Positions 29,380 to 38,218 of a stretch of DNA of 64,000 nucleotides are shown here, piece after piece. Under the pieces are notes generated by a model that was given only the letters and a program-made list of their open reading frames with translations, had not been told where the DNA came from and ran no database searches. Location of the stretch: NCBI RefSeq assembly GCF_004135735.1, contig NZ_CP012670.1:2728001-2792000 (forward strand), in the 5' to 3' direction. Positions within the stretch are counted from its first letter, which is position 1. Every line of letters starts with the position of its first letter. The DNA is from Sorangium cellulosum (GTDB lineage: Bacteria; Myxococcota_A; Polyangia; Polyangiales; Polyangiaceae). A program made the position numbers and the translations under genes.

Positions 29380-31331
29380 GCCTCCTCGTCCAGCGCTCCG
29401 ACGTGAGCGAGTTCCGCCGGCGCTTCCGGTGGATCGCGCTCGGCATGCTCCTCGTCTTCATCGCGCTCATCGGGCGCCTCTTCTATCTCCAGATCCTCGA
29501 GGCCGACGAGAACCAGGCCATCGCCCGGGAGAACATCGTGCGGCGGGTGACGCTCGCGACCACGCGCGGCATCATCCGGGACCGCAACGGCAAGGTGCTG
29601 GCCGCGAGCCGGCCGTCGTACAACGTGTACGTCGTCCCGCGGCGCCTCGACATGGAGACGACCTGGCCGAAGCTCATCGAGTACCTCGGCGTCGGGATCG
29701 AGGAGCGCGCCCGGCTGGAGGCGTACATCACCGCGATCCGCGCGGACGACGGCCCGCGCAAGAACCAGCAGATCCTGCTGAAGGAAGACATCTCGCGCGA
29801 CGTCGTGGCGACCCTGGCCACGCACGACGCCGAGCTGCCGGGGGTCGACGTGGTGCCGGTCCCGGTGCGCTACTACCCCTACGCGGAGGTCGGCTCGCAC
29901 GTCATCGGCTACATGGCCGAGGTGGACGCCGAGCGGCTCGCGGCGCTCCGGAGCGTCGGCTACATCGAGGGCGACCGCATCGGCGTCACCGGGATCGAGC
30001 GCGCCTGGGAGAGCTACCTCCGCGGCACGCGCGGGTGGGAGAAGGTGCTCGTGGACGCCAGGGGGCGGCGACGGGGCGGCCAGGAGCGCATCGTCGAGGA
30101 GCCGCGGCGCGTCGACCCGATCCCCGGGCGCGATCTCCGGCTGACGCTCGACGCCGACATCCAGAAGGCGATCGACAAGGCGATGCGCGGCGAGCTCGCC
30201 GGCGGCGTGGCGGTCATCGACGTGCGCACCGGGAGGATCCTCGGGCTCTACTCGAAGCCCGGCTACGACCCCAACGCCCTCTCGGGCGGCTCGGGCAAGC
30301 AGGTCATCCGCGACGCCTTCCGGCGGCTCTACTCCGATCCCCTCAAGCCCGCGCTCGACAAGACGCTCTCCGGGGCGTACCCGCCGGGCTCGACGTTCAA
30401 GCCGTTCACCGCGCTGGCGGCGCTCGAGAAGGGGCTCATCGACGCCCGCCAGTCCACGCGGTGCCGGGGCGCCCTGACGTTCGGCAAGCGCACCTTCCGG
30501 TGCACCCACGTCCACGGGGCGGTCGCGCTGCAGAAGGCGATCGCCGAGTCGTGCAACGTCTACTTCTACAAGCTCGCGGCCGAGTACGGCGTCGGCATGG
30601 ACGTCATCGCCGACATGGGCCAGCGCTACGGGCTCGGCGCGCGGACGGGGCTCGGCATCAACGCCGAGGCGGCCGGCAGGATGCCGACCAAGGCGTGGAT
30701 GACGCTCCGGAACAAGGGCCAGTACCGCCTCGGGTTCGGCCTCAACGCGGCGATCGGCCAGGGCGCCACGACGGTCACCGTGCTCCAGCTCGCGCTCGCC
30801 TACGCGGCGCTCGCGAACGGGGGCACGCTGTACCAGCCCCAGATCGTGCGGGCCGTCGAGACGAGCGCCGGCACGGTCGTCCAGGAGTTCACGCCGCGCG
30901 TGCGCCGGCAGATCGACATCCGCCCCGAGAACCTCACCCTCGTGCACCGCGCGATGGTCGCCGGCGTGAACGAGGCGGGCGGCACCGCGTTCAAGGCGCG
31001 CCTCGCCGGCGTCGAGATGGCGGGCAAGACCGGGACGGCGCAGGTCTCGCACCGGCTCACCCGCGGCGTCGAGGCCGAGCGGGTCTGGTACTTCAACCGC
31101 GAGCACGCCTGGTTCGCCGGCTACGCGCCGACGCGCTCGCCCGAGGTCGCCGTGGTCGTGCTCGTCGAGCACGGCGGCGCCGGCGGCAAGCACGCGGCGC
31201 CGGTCGCCTTCGAGGTGGTCCGCGCCTACCAGGAGCTCGAGAAGGAGCGGCGCGCCGGCTCGAACGAGCGATCGCGCGCGGGCATCAAGGGCGCGGGCCG
31301 CGCCTCCACCACGACGGGGCGTACTCCATGA
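29376..31331 (+). CDS. mrdA: Penicillin-binding protein 2 (elongasome transpeptidase)
   Basis: A 651-aa class B PBP cross-linking peptidoglycan during elongation. N-terminal membrane helix about 19-38 (WIALGMLLVFIALIGRLFYL), non-catalytic pedestal domain with TTRGIIRDRNGKVLA, then the transpeptidase domain: SxxK with Ser339 in PPGSTFKPF, SCN in AESCNVYFY and KTGTAQ near 551. The Lys/Arg/Ser-rich C-terminal tail is disordered. Coupled to mreD and rodA by 4-base overlaps, so PBP2 and RodA are made together, as expected for the synthase complex. Confidence 0.96.
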   Translation: MSLLVQRSDVSEFRRRFRWIALGMLLVFIALIGRLFYLQILEADENQAIARENIVRRVTLATTRGIIRDRNGKVLAASRPSYNVYVVPRRLDMETTWPKLIEYLGVGIEERARLEAYITAIRADDGPRKNQQILLKEDISRDVVATLATHDAELPGVDVVPVPVRYYPYAEVGSHVIGYMAEVDAERLAALRSVGYIEGDRIGVTGIERAWESYLRGTRGWEKVLVDARGRRRGGQERIVEEPRRVDPIPGRDLRLTLDADIQKAIDKAMRGELAGGVAVIDVRTGRILGLYSKPGYDPNALSGGSGKQVIRDAFRRLYSDPLKPALDKTLSGAYPPGSTFKPFTALAALEKGLIDARQSTRCRGALTFGKRTFRCTHVHGAVALQKAIAESCNVYFYKLAAEYGVGMDVIADMGQRYGLGARTGLGINAEAAGRMPTKAWMTLRNKGQYRLGFGLNAAIGQGATTVTVLQLALAYAALANGGTLYQPQIVRAVETSAGTVVQEFTPRVRRQIDIRPENLTLVHRAMVAGVNEAGGTAFKARLAGVEMAGKTGTAQVSHRLTRGVEAERVWYFNREHAWFAGYAPTRSPEVAVVVLVEHGGAGGKHAAPVAFEVVRAYQELEKERRAGSNERSRAGIKGAGRASTTTGRTP

Positions 31332-32461
31332 TCCGGGGCGATTCTCTCTCGCGCGATCGCGATCATTTCGACTGGCCGCTCTTCATCGCCGCGGTCGCCG
31401 TCGCCGTGCTCGGCGTCGTCAACCTCTACAGCGCGACGAGCGTCTACTCCGGGTCGCGCGCGGAGCTCTACATCAGCCAGCTCTACTGGCTGTTCATGGG
31501 CGGCATCCTCGGCGGGATGCTGGTCGCGATCGACTACCGGCACCTGGAGCGCCTCGGCTACGTGCTCTACACGTTCGGCGTCTTCTCGCTGGCGGTCGTC
31601 TTCGTGCTCGCGCGCGACGTGCGCGGCTCCGCGCGGTGGATCGAGTTCGGCGCGTTCCGCTTCCAGCCGAGCGAGTTCATGAAGATCTTCCTGGTCATCG
31701 CGCTGGCGAAGTACCTGCACGACGACCCGCGCAACGAGGGGCGCACGCTCCGCGACCTGGCCATCCCCGCGGCGCTGACCGCGGTGCCCGCGCTCCTCGT
31801 GCTCAAGCAGCCCGATCTCGGGACGGCGACGATCATCACGCTCGTCTTCCTGACGATCGCGGCGCTCACGCGCGTGCGGTGGCGGAGCGCCGCGCTGTTC
31901 ATCGTGTCGATCGTCGTGTCGGTGCCGATCCTCTGGAGGTACGTCCTGCTCGACTACCAGCGCGCCCGCGTGGAGGTGTTCCTCCACCCCGAGGAGGACA
32001 TCCTGCATCGCGGCTGGCACGCTCACCACTCGCGCGTGGCGATCGGCAACGGCGGCCTGTTCGGCAACGGGTACCTCGAGGGGACCCAGAACCAGTTCCT
32101 GTTCTTGCCGGACCAGTTCACCGACTTCCCGTTCCCGGTCTTCGCCGAGGAGTGGGGCTTCGTCGGGAGCGTGGTGCTCGTGTGCCTGTACGCGTTCCTG
32201 GCCCTGTGGGGGGTCCGCATCGCGTCGCAGGCCAAGGATCGCTTCGGCGCGGTGCTCGGCGTCGGCTGCGCGGCCATCATCTTCTGGCACGCGGTCATCA
32301 ACCTCGGCATGACGTCGGGCGTGCTGCCCGTCGTCGGCGTCACGCTGCCCCTGTTCTCCTACGGCGGCTCGAGCGTTACCACGGTGATGGTCGCGATCTC
32401 GCTGCTCATGAGCGTGTCGATGCGCCGCTACTCCGGCGTCGCCTCGCTCGATCGCCTGTGA
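31328..32461 (+). CDS. rodA: Peptidoglycan glycosyltransferase RodA (SEDS)
   Basis: A 377-aa SEDS-family polymerase with about ten membrane helices. Motifs: VLGVVNLYSATSVYSGS at the first helix, FQPSEFMKIFLVIALAKYL, VLKQPDLGTATII, HHSRVAIGNGGLFGNGYLEG, FAEEWGFVGS, and GVTLPLFSYGGSS near the C-terminus. Start ATG 31328 overlaps the PBP2 stop (ATGA). Last gene of the mre/rod operon; its end faces the MglA-like gene with only 28 bp between stops. Confidence 0.96.
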   Translation: MIRGDSLSRDRDHFDWPLFIAAVAVAVLGVVNLYSATSVYSGSRAELYISQLYWLFMGGILGGMLVAIDYRHLERLGYVLYTFGVFSLAVVFVLARDVRGSARWIEFGAFRFQPSEFMKIFLVIALAKYLHDDPRNEGRTLRDLAIPAALTAVPALLVLKQPDLGTATIITLVFLTIAALTRVRWRSAALFIVSIVVSVPILWRYVLLDYQRARVEVFLHPEEDILHRGWHAHHSRVAIGNGGLFGNGYLEGTQNQFLFLPDQFTDFPFPVFAEEWGFVGSVVLVCLYAFLALWGVRIASQAKDRFGAVLGVGCAAIIFWHAVINLGMTSGVLPVVGVTLPLFSYGGSSVTTVMVAISLLMSVSMRRYSGVASLDRL

Positions 32462-32489
32462 CGAGCGCGCCGCCCGCGGGCCGTGCAGC

Positions 32490-33833
32490 TCAGAGCGCCA
32501 TTTCGGCGAGGCGCGCGTCGATCGCGAAGGCGAACGCCCTGAGCGTGTCGCGCTCCGTGACCTCGCCCCCCTCGCGCGCCCTCCGGACCACGGCGCGAAA
32601 CCCGAGGTAGCGGCGCCCGTCCAGGCCGAGCAGCGCCGGCACCGTCAGCGGATCGGGCGACGCTCCGGGCGCGCCCGCGAGATCCGCCGCCTTCGCGATG
32701 ATCCCTGCGACGAGCGCGTCGCAGCGCTCGAGCGCCACGGCGTACCGCTCCGCCGCGATCGCCGCCTCGATCTCCGCGACGGCCTCACGCTCGGCGGTCG
32801 GCCACAGCGCCACGAACGAGAGGCCCGGCTGGGCGAGGTGCCTCGTCGCCGCGGACGGGTCGTCCGCGCGCGCGGTGGCCGGGGCCTCCGCGGGCGCGTT
32901 CCCTCGGCGGGCGGCGAGTTGCTGCGGCGGCGCCTCGCGGCTCTCCGGGGCCGTGACCACCGCGCCCGCCGGCGCGACCGCCGCGGGGTCCGGCGGCGCG
33001 GCCGCCGCGGGGCCCGGGGGCGCTGACGCGCCGGGCGCGACCCCTCCCTCGACGAGCGTCCCCTCGCTCGGATCGCCGAGGGTCGAGTTTGGCGGCATGG
33101 TGGGCCACGGCTTGCTGGGCGGGGCGAGCCGCGAGATCACCGCGTCGAGCGGCGCCGACGGCGGCGGCGAGGCGTCGCGGAGGGCGGTGACGAGCCCACC
33201 CTCGATGGCGTCGAAGCCGCCGAGCCCGCCGCCCCTCGCCGCGTCGGGGAGCCGGCTCTCGAAGGCGCGCAGGACGAGGGCGCTGATCTCCTCGAGCCCC
33301 TCGTAGATGCCGAGCCCGGTCCTCGCCGAGGTGGCCACCGAGAAGGCGCGCGACGGGTTCAGCATCGCGTCGAGCTCCTCGAGCGGGAGGAGATCGGGCA
33401 GATCCCGCTTGTTGTGCTGGAAGATCAGGGGGACCTGCTGGAGCTGCCGCCCCTGCTCCGCGAGGTTGTCGCGCAGGTTCTCGAGGCTCTCCACGTTGGC
33501 GTCCGCGCGGACGGCCTGCGAGTCGCTGACGAACACGATCCCGTCGGCGCCCGTGAGCACCAGCTTGCGGGTCGCGTTGAAGTAGACCTGCCCCGGCACC
33601 GTGAAGAGCTGGAGCCGCACGTTCATCCCCCGCATCTGCGGGAGCCGGACCGGCAGGAAATCGAAGTAGAGCGTCCGGTCGACCGGGGTCGCGAGGGAGA
33701 CCAGCTTGCCGCGGTGCTCCGGCTTCGCCGTGGCGTGCAGGTACTCGAGCGTGGTCGTCTTGCCGCCCAGACCGGGCCCGTAATAGACGATCTTGAAGAC
33801 GAGCTCGCGCGACAGTGGGTTCACCGACGCCAT
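32490..33833 (-). CDS. MglA-like small GTPase with about 250-aa C-terminal extension
   Basis: Residues 1-195 are a Ras-like GTPase of the MglA family: P-loop GPGLGGKTT about 19-27, TPVDRTLYFDFLP, G3-like TVPGQVYFNATRKL, and NKRDLPDLL as the G4 motif. Canonical MglA is about 195 aa; this protein is 447 aa. After the GTPase comes a Pro/Ala-rich linker (about 215-345) and a helical C-terminal region (about 345-447) with two amphipathic parts around YAVALERCDALVAGII and YLGFRAVVRRAREGG. MglA controls polarity and gliding and contacts MreB in Myxococcus; this gene converges on the mre/rod operon. No mglB is adjacent. Probably a fused-effector paralogue of MglA. Confidence 0.9.
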   Translation of the reverse strand: MASVNPLSRELVFKIVYYGPGLGGKTTTLEYLHATAKPEHRGKLVSLATPVDRTLYFDFLPVRLPQMRGMNVRLQLFTVPGQVYFNATRKLVLTGADGIVFVSDSQAVRADANVESLENLRDNLAEQGRQLQQVPLIFQHNKRDLPDLLPLEELDAMLNPSRAFSVATSARTGLGIYEGLEEISALVLRAFESRLPDAARGGGLGGFDAIEGGLVTALRDASPPPSAPLDAVISRLAPPSKPWPTMPPNSTLGDPSEGTLVEGGVAPGASAPPGPAAAAPPDPAAVAPAGAVVTAPESREAPPQQLAARRGNAPAEAPATARADDPSAATRHLAQPGLSFVALWPTAEREAVAEIEAAIAAERYAVALERCDALVAGIIAKAADLAGAPGASPDPLTVPALLGLDGRRYLGFRAVVRRAREGGEVTERDTLRAFAFAIDARLAEMAL

Positions 33834-33927
33834 GGGCGTGGGGACGATACACGAAAAGGGGTCGGGGGGCGCCGGCGTGCGCGGCCGGAGGGCTCGAGCC
33901 CGCGCTCCGGAGGGCGAACGCCGCCCG

Positions 33928-34632
33928 TCAGCGGCTGCCGACGAGCGGCTCGAGCTTGCCTTTCTGGCCCATGAGGACGATGAGCGCGACCGTGCCCCGC
34001 TGGGCCTGGAAGTAGTCGAGCCGCAGCCGGTGCATGCCCTCGGACAGCCGGGCCTCTCCGTCCGCGCTCTTCGCGGTGTGGACGCCGTCGTTCGTGACCA
34101 CGCGCTTGTCGTCGATGTAGAGGATCGCCCCGTCGTCCGAGGTGAGCCGGAACTGGAACACGCCCTCGCTCGGCACCTTGAACTCGCCCTCGAAGCGGAT
34201 CGCGAACCAGTCGTTCTGCATCAGCGCGCCCGGGAAGCCGCCCGAGAACTCCTGCGGCTTGACCTCGAACCTGTCCGTGTACAGCGCCGCGAACGGCACC
34301 AGGCCGTCGAAGCTCGGCAGCTTCTTGCTGCCCTCGGGGATCACGTACGCGAGCCCCCGGAAGGCGCCGCCCTTGCCGCCGCCGAACGCGTTCGGGGCGG
34401 TGATGCGCGGCGCGTTGCTCGCGGGCAGGCGCCACTTCGGGGGCTTGCGGGTCACAGGCTTCTCGTCGGGCTTCGCCGGCTTGCGCGTCGGGGAGGCGGT
34501 CTTCGCCGGGGGGGGTGGGGGCGGCGGCGCGGCCTCCTGGGGGGTGCTACCGCTCTGGATGGTGACGCGGCAGCCGCTGAGGAGCGACGCGGCGAGCACG
34601 CACGAGGCGAGGTGCGATGTGGTTCGGACCAT
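33928..34632 (-). CDS. Lipoprotein with PA14-like domain
   Basis: A 234-aa predicted lipoprotein. The signal peptide ends in the lipobox LLSGC (VRTTSHLASCVLAASLLSGC). A Pro/Lys-rich disordered linker about 30-70 follows. The C-terminal half reads as a PA14-type carbohydrate-binding fold: FRGLAYVIPEG, FPGALMQNDWFAIRFEGEF, FQFRLTSDDGAILYIDDKRVV, LSEGMHRLRLDYFQ. ATG 34632 is chosen because AGGAG lies just upstream and the signal peptide begins there; the frame is open to 34674. Likely binds polysaccharide at the cell surface; the ligand is unknown. Confidence 0.85.
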   Translation of the reverse strand: MVRTTSHLASCVLAASLLSGCRVTIQSGSTPQEAAPPPPPPPAKTASPTRKPAKPDEKPVTRKPPKWRLPASNAPRITAPNAFGGGKGGAFRGLAYVIPEGSKKLPSFDGLVPFAALYTDRFEVKPQEFSGGFPGALMQNDWFAIRFEGEFKVPSEGVFQFRLTSDDGAILYIDDKRVVTNDGVHTAKSADGEARLSEGMHRLRLDYFQAQRGTVALIVLMGQKGKLEPLVGSR

Positions 34633-34732
34633 GGCGTCTCCTGAGAGGGAACGGACGGCGGGCCCGCCCCCCACGTGAAAGCGAGGTTGGCGCTCTTAGA
34701 CGTGCCGCCGGGGCGCGGCAATCAAGGTCGCG

Positions 34733-35716
34733 TCACGAGCCTGCCGGAACCAGCGCTCCTTCCGGCCCCGGCCCGGGCGCCCCGGCGTCCGGGTGCGACA
34801 GCGCCTCCAGGCGCTCCTCGCGGGCCGGCGCGTGCAGCCGCGAGCGCCCCTCGAGCGACTCGGCCGCGCGCCAGAGCGGCGAGCGCTGCGCGAGGACGAG
34901 CGCGGCGACGCAGGCGAGGACGCCGGCGAGCGCGCCGGCGTTCGCCACACCCTCGTACCGGCGGGACCGGCCCGCGTAGAGCACCCCGAGCAGCACACCG
35001 CTGAGCAGGCCCCCGATGTGCGCGGCGTTGTTGATGCGGAAGCCCGCGTTCGACGCGTTCACCACGAAACCGAACAGGACGATGTAGAAGACCGCCTGGA
35101 GCGCGAGGTCCTTCCAGCGCGGATCGCGGCGGCGGAGCAGCCCGCCGAGCAGGAGGCCCATCACGCCGAACACCGCGCCGCTCGCGCCCGCGGTGCACAC
35201 GACCTCGGGCTGCACGAGGACGTTCCACGCGGCGCTCGCGGCGAAGCCGACCAGGCCCGTGATGACGTAGGCGATCGCGAACCGCGCCGAGCCGACGGCG
35301 GGCTCGGCGGCGCGGGCGAGCAGGCCGAGCGTCATCATGTTCATGCCGAAGTGGAGCATGCCCATGTGGACGAAGACCGCGGAGAGCAGGCGGAAGAGAT
35401 CGAACGGCTCGCCGGGCAGCAGGAGCAACGCGCCGAAGCGGAGGTAGTTCGACATGCCCCACGGCGAGAATGGGCCGATGTCGGCGGCGTGGGCGGCCAG
35501 GATCTGCCCCACGAACACGAACGACGTGAGCCCGCCCAGGATCTTGGTCGCCAGCAGGCTCCGCCCGTCGAGGCCCGCCCTCGGGCGCTCGGCGGGGAGC
35601 GCCGCCTGCGCGAGCAGCAGGCCGCAGCGGATGCAGCGGTTGAAATCGGTGCTGTTGAGGGCGCCGCAGCGCGCGCAGTGCAGCGCGCGCCCCCGCTCGC
35701 CGGCCGGCCTCGCCAT
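34733..35716 (-). CDS. Rhomboid-family intramembrane protease with zinc ribbon
   Basis: A 327-aa protein. An N-terminal zinc ribbon (CARC at 14-17, CIRC at 28-31) precedes a six- or seven-helix rhomboid domain. Catalytic Ser179 is in the GASGAVFG motif, His233 in NNAAHIGGLLSG, and an HxxxN-like LHFGMNMMTLG lies in the helix before. A disordered acidic/Pro tail ends it. ATG 35716 is preferred because the zinc ribbon starts 13 residues later; upstream codons to 35833 are Arg-rich and non-homologous. The two ribbons of Cys suggest a cytosolic metal-binding sensor or docking domain. Substrates unknown. Confidence 0.9.
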   Translation of the reverse strand: MARPAGERGRALHCARCGALNSTDFNRCIRCGLLLAQAALPAERPRAGLDGRSLLATKILGGLTSFVFVGQILAAHAADIGPFSPWGMSNYLRFGALLLLPGEPFDLFRLLSAVFVHMGMLHFGMNMMTLGLLARAAEPAVGSARFAIAYVITGLVGFAASAAWNVLVQPEVVCTAGASGAVFGVMGLLLGGLLRRRDPRWKDLALQAVFYIVLFGFVVNASNAGFRINNAAHIGGLLSGVLLGVLYAGRSRRYEGVANAGALAGVLACVAALVLAQRSPLWRAAESLEGRSRLHAPAREERLEALSHPDAGAPGPGPEGALVPAGS

Positions 35717-36024
35717 CACAGGGCGGCCCCGTGGCGCTGCCCGGCGCCGAGGGGTGCGCGGGACCTGAACGTTGTATCGCGGGTCACGGAGGGCTCCTTT
35801 CGAGGCGGACGCACGCCGCCGAGGCCAGCGCAATGTGGCGGCTTTTCGCTGTAAGGTCCACGGCTTTGGCCCGTTGTCGAGGTGTGGATGCGGCAGCCCT
35901 CACGCGCTCGGCCCTCTCTACCGCGTGGCGCCCTCCGCCGCCCTGCGCGAGCCCGTCGCCGCGGTCCCCGGGGTGTGTCACAGGCGGCGCGCCCCATCCC
36001 GCCGCGGGCGCAGGGAGGACAGCG
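35717..36024. other. 308-bp divergent intergenic region
   Basis: It separates the rhomboid gene (minus) from the sigma-factor operon (plus) and should hold both promoters. I see no site close to consensus and no additional gene. Confidence 0.5.
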
Positions 36025-36699
36025 GTGCGATTCCTCCGACGTCCGGGTATCGTCGCCCGGGTGACGGCGGTGGCAGCGGCGAGGCCCGACCTGGAGGCGG
36101 AGCGTCTGCAGTGCGAGCGCGCGGCGCAGGGGGACCGCCTCGCGCTGGGCCAGCTGCTCCGCAAGTACGGGCCCTCGCTGTACCGGTCGGTGCTGCTGCC
36201 CCGCCTCGGCTCCGAGGCGATCGCGCAGGACGCGCTGGCCGAGACGTACGCGCGCGTGATCGAGCGGTTCTCCCAGTTCCAGTGGCAGAGCTGCGGCATC
36301 TATCCGTGGCTCCGGGTGATCGCGCTGCGCATCGCGCTCGACATGCTCCGCGCGCGCCGCCGCGAGGCGCTCTTCGAGCCCGCGGATCTGCAGCGCGAGA
36401 TCGACGCCGCGGAGACGGACCTCACCGCGCACGGGGAGGTCGCGCTCTGCGAGAAGCGCGATCTGGCGGACGCGAGGGCGCGCGTCGAGGACGCGCTCGG
36501 GCGGCTCAACCCGCGCTACGCGGAGGCGATCCGGCTCCGTGTCCTCGAGGAGCGGCCCCGCGACGAGGTGGCCAGCGCGCTCGGGGTCAGCGTGGCGACG
36601 TTCGATGTCGTCCTGCACCGCGCCATGACCGCGCTGAAGAAGGCGCTCGCCGCGGGGGCCGCCGCGCCGCGGGTGGAGCCCAGGGGAGGGGCGCGATGA
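36025..36699 (+). CDS. ECF-type RNA polymerase sigma factor
   Basis: A 224-aa group 4 sigma factor. Region 2 lies about 50-115 (GDRLALGQLLRKYGP, QDALAETYARVIERF, YPWLRVIALRIALDMLRARRRE) and region 4 about 155-205 (LNPRYAEAIRLRVLEERP, VASALGVSVATFDVVLHRAM). The frame is open far upstream. GTG 36025 is chosen because GGGAGG at 36013-36018 is well spaced; GTG 36061 is an alternative. The stop overlaps the next gene's start (ATGA), as usual for an ECF sigma with its regulator. Target promoters are unknown. Confidence 0.9.
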   Translation: MRFLRRPGIVARVTAVAAARPDLEAERLQCERAAQGDRLALGQLLRKYGPSLYRSVLLPRLGSEAIAQDALAETYARVIERFSQFQWQSCGIYPWLRVIALRIALDMLRARRREALFEPADLQREIDAAETDLTAHGEVALCEKRDLADARARVEDALGRLNPRYAEAIRLRVLEERPRDEVASALGVSVATFDVVLHRAMTALKKALAAGAAAPRVEPRGGAR

Positions 36700-37532
36700 A
36701 GCCGCGGCTCCCAGGCCAGCGCACCTCGCCGGCCGGAGACGAGGCGCCGCCGCGTCGCAGCGGACCGGCTCGCGGCCCGCGGCTCGCGCCCGTCGCGCCC
36801 GAGGTGGAGCCCGACGCGCCGGCGTCTGATGACGAGCTCCGCGCCGCGCGCGCGCTCGCCGAGGCGCTCGATCGGGGCGAGGTCCCGCTCGCGACCGCGC
36901 TCAGGGCGGCGGCCCGGCCTTCCGGGCTCGACCTGGCGGATCACGAGGCGCTGCTCGCGCGCGCGCTCGGCGACGAGGAGGCGCCGCCGACGAAGGCCGA
37001 GCAGCGCGCCGCCGAGCGCCTGCGGGAGGCGCTCGGGGGTCGGGACGCGGAGCAGGGCGAGCCGGCGCGGGAGGGGGGCGCGGGCGGCGAGGGGGCGCTC
37101 GGCCAGCGCGAGGAGCTCGCCGAGCTCGCGATCGCGCTCCGGGCGGCGTGGCGCCCCCGGCCGCTCGCGGAGCTCCGGGGCCGCGCGCTCGTCGAGCAGG
37201 CCCTCCGCGCCTCGTCCGGCCAGCGCGGCCGGCGCACCGCGCCGGTCACCATGGCGGCGCTCTCGGCGCTCGCCGCGGTCGCCGCGGGCGTGGCGTTGCT
37301 CGTGGGCGAGGTGAGGGAAGAGCTCCCCTCCGCCGCGCGCGCGCCGGCGGCGCCCGCCGCGGAGGGCGCGCCGCTCCCCTCGCCGATCGCGGCGCGCTCG
37401 ACCGCGGCGCTCTTCGATCCGGCCGCGCCGTTCCCCAGGGAGGGCGGTCAGACGGCGCGCATCGATCGCATCGCCGCCGCGCGCGCGGCCGACCTGCGCC
37501 AGAACCGCTACGCGGCGTGGGGGGTGCGCTGA
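36696..37532 (+). CDS. Single-pass membrane protein, possible anti-sigma factor
   Basis: A 278-aa protein translationally coupled to the ECF sigma gene. The first about 185 residues are cytosolic, Ala/Arg/Glu-rich with several predicted helices, followed by one membrane helix (about 192-212, TMAALSALAAVAAGVALLVG) and a short periplasmic tail rich in Pro and Ala. No zinc-binding HxxxCxxC motif of ZAS-type anti-sigma factors is present. Position, topology and coupling suggest a non-canonical anti-sigma factor; sequence alone does not prove it. Confidence 0.75.
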   Translation: MKPRLPGQRTSPAGDEAPPRRSGPARGPRLAPVAPEVEPDAPASDDELRAARALAEALDRGEVPLATALRAAARPSGLDLADHEALLARALGDEEAPPTKAEQRAAERLREALGGRDAEQGEPAREGGAGGEGALGQREELAELAIALRAAWRPRPLAELRGRALVEQALRASSGQRGRRTAPVTMAALSALAAVAAGVALLVGEVREELPSAARAPAAPAAEGAPLPSPIAARSTAALFDPAAPFPREGGQTARIDRIAAARAADLRQNRYAAWGVR

Positions 37533-38134
37533 TGTGGAGCGCGCGCCTCGCGGCCGCGTGCCTCGCGCTCGTCGCGGCGGCGCACCTCGGTTGCGCCCGG
37601 GGCGATGAGCAGGGGCGCGGCGCCGGGGCCGCGGGGGATCCGGCGTGCGCCTGCGCGCCGACGCCGGTCGTCGATCCGACGCTGCTCGCGTTTCTCTCGA
37701 GGGCGCGCGCCGCGCACCACGCCGCCGACCTGGCGATCGGCGCGGGCGATCGCGCCGCAGCCGTCCGCGCGCTCGAGGGGATCATCACCGCGCCGAGGCC
37801 GCCGGGAGCGCCGCCGGAGGTCGCCGAGGTGACAGCGGACACCCACGCCCGGCTGGCGGAGCTCCGGAGCGAGGACGGCGAGTTCGACGCCGCGGGCCGC
37901 GACATCGAGGCGGGCCTCAGGCTGGCGCCTGCGCCCTCGCATTACCAGGGGCACCTCTACGAGGTGGCGGGCGTCGTGGAGGAGCGCCGCGCGAAGGCGC
38001 TCGAAGCGCGGGGGGACCGCGAGGCCGCGGCGCGCGCCCGGAGGCGCGCGGTCGACCTGCTGGAGCGCGCGATCGCGATCCAGGATCAGGTGATCACCGA
38101 GGCCCTGAGGGGCGCCCGGCAAGGGCCGCGCTGA
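37532..38134 (+). CDS. Lipoprotein with TPR-like helices, third gene of sigma operon
   Basis: A 200-aa predicted lipoprotein whose ATG overlaps the previous stop (TGATG). The signal peptide MWSARLAAACLALVAAAHLG ends at the Cys of LGCARG. Two CAC Cys follow in PACACAP. The body is almost all helix with repeats of the form A-x-x-x-L-x-x-G (RALEGIITAPR, DAAGRDIEAGLRLAP, AVDLLERAIAIQ), consistent with tetratricopeptide-type repeats. It might sense or transmit an envelope signal to the membrane protein encoded upstream. Confidence 0.75.
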   Translation: MWSARLAAACLALVAAAHLGCARGDEQGRGAGAAGDPACACAPTPVVDPTLLAFLSRARAAHHAADLAIGAGDRAAAVRALEGIITAPRPPGAPPEVAEVTADTHARLAELRSEDGEFDAAGRDIEAGLRLAPAPSHYQGHLYEVAGVVEERRAKALEARGDREAAARARRRAVDLLERAIAIQDQVITEALRGARQGPR

Positions 38135-38218
38135 TGCGGGCGCCCGCCGCTGGTCTGCAATTGCGACCGGCGTGCGTTCCTCGCTAGACTCGCCGGGAGG
38201 GGGCCGCTGCCCGACCCG

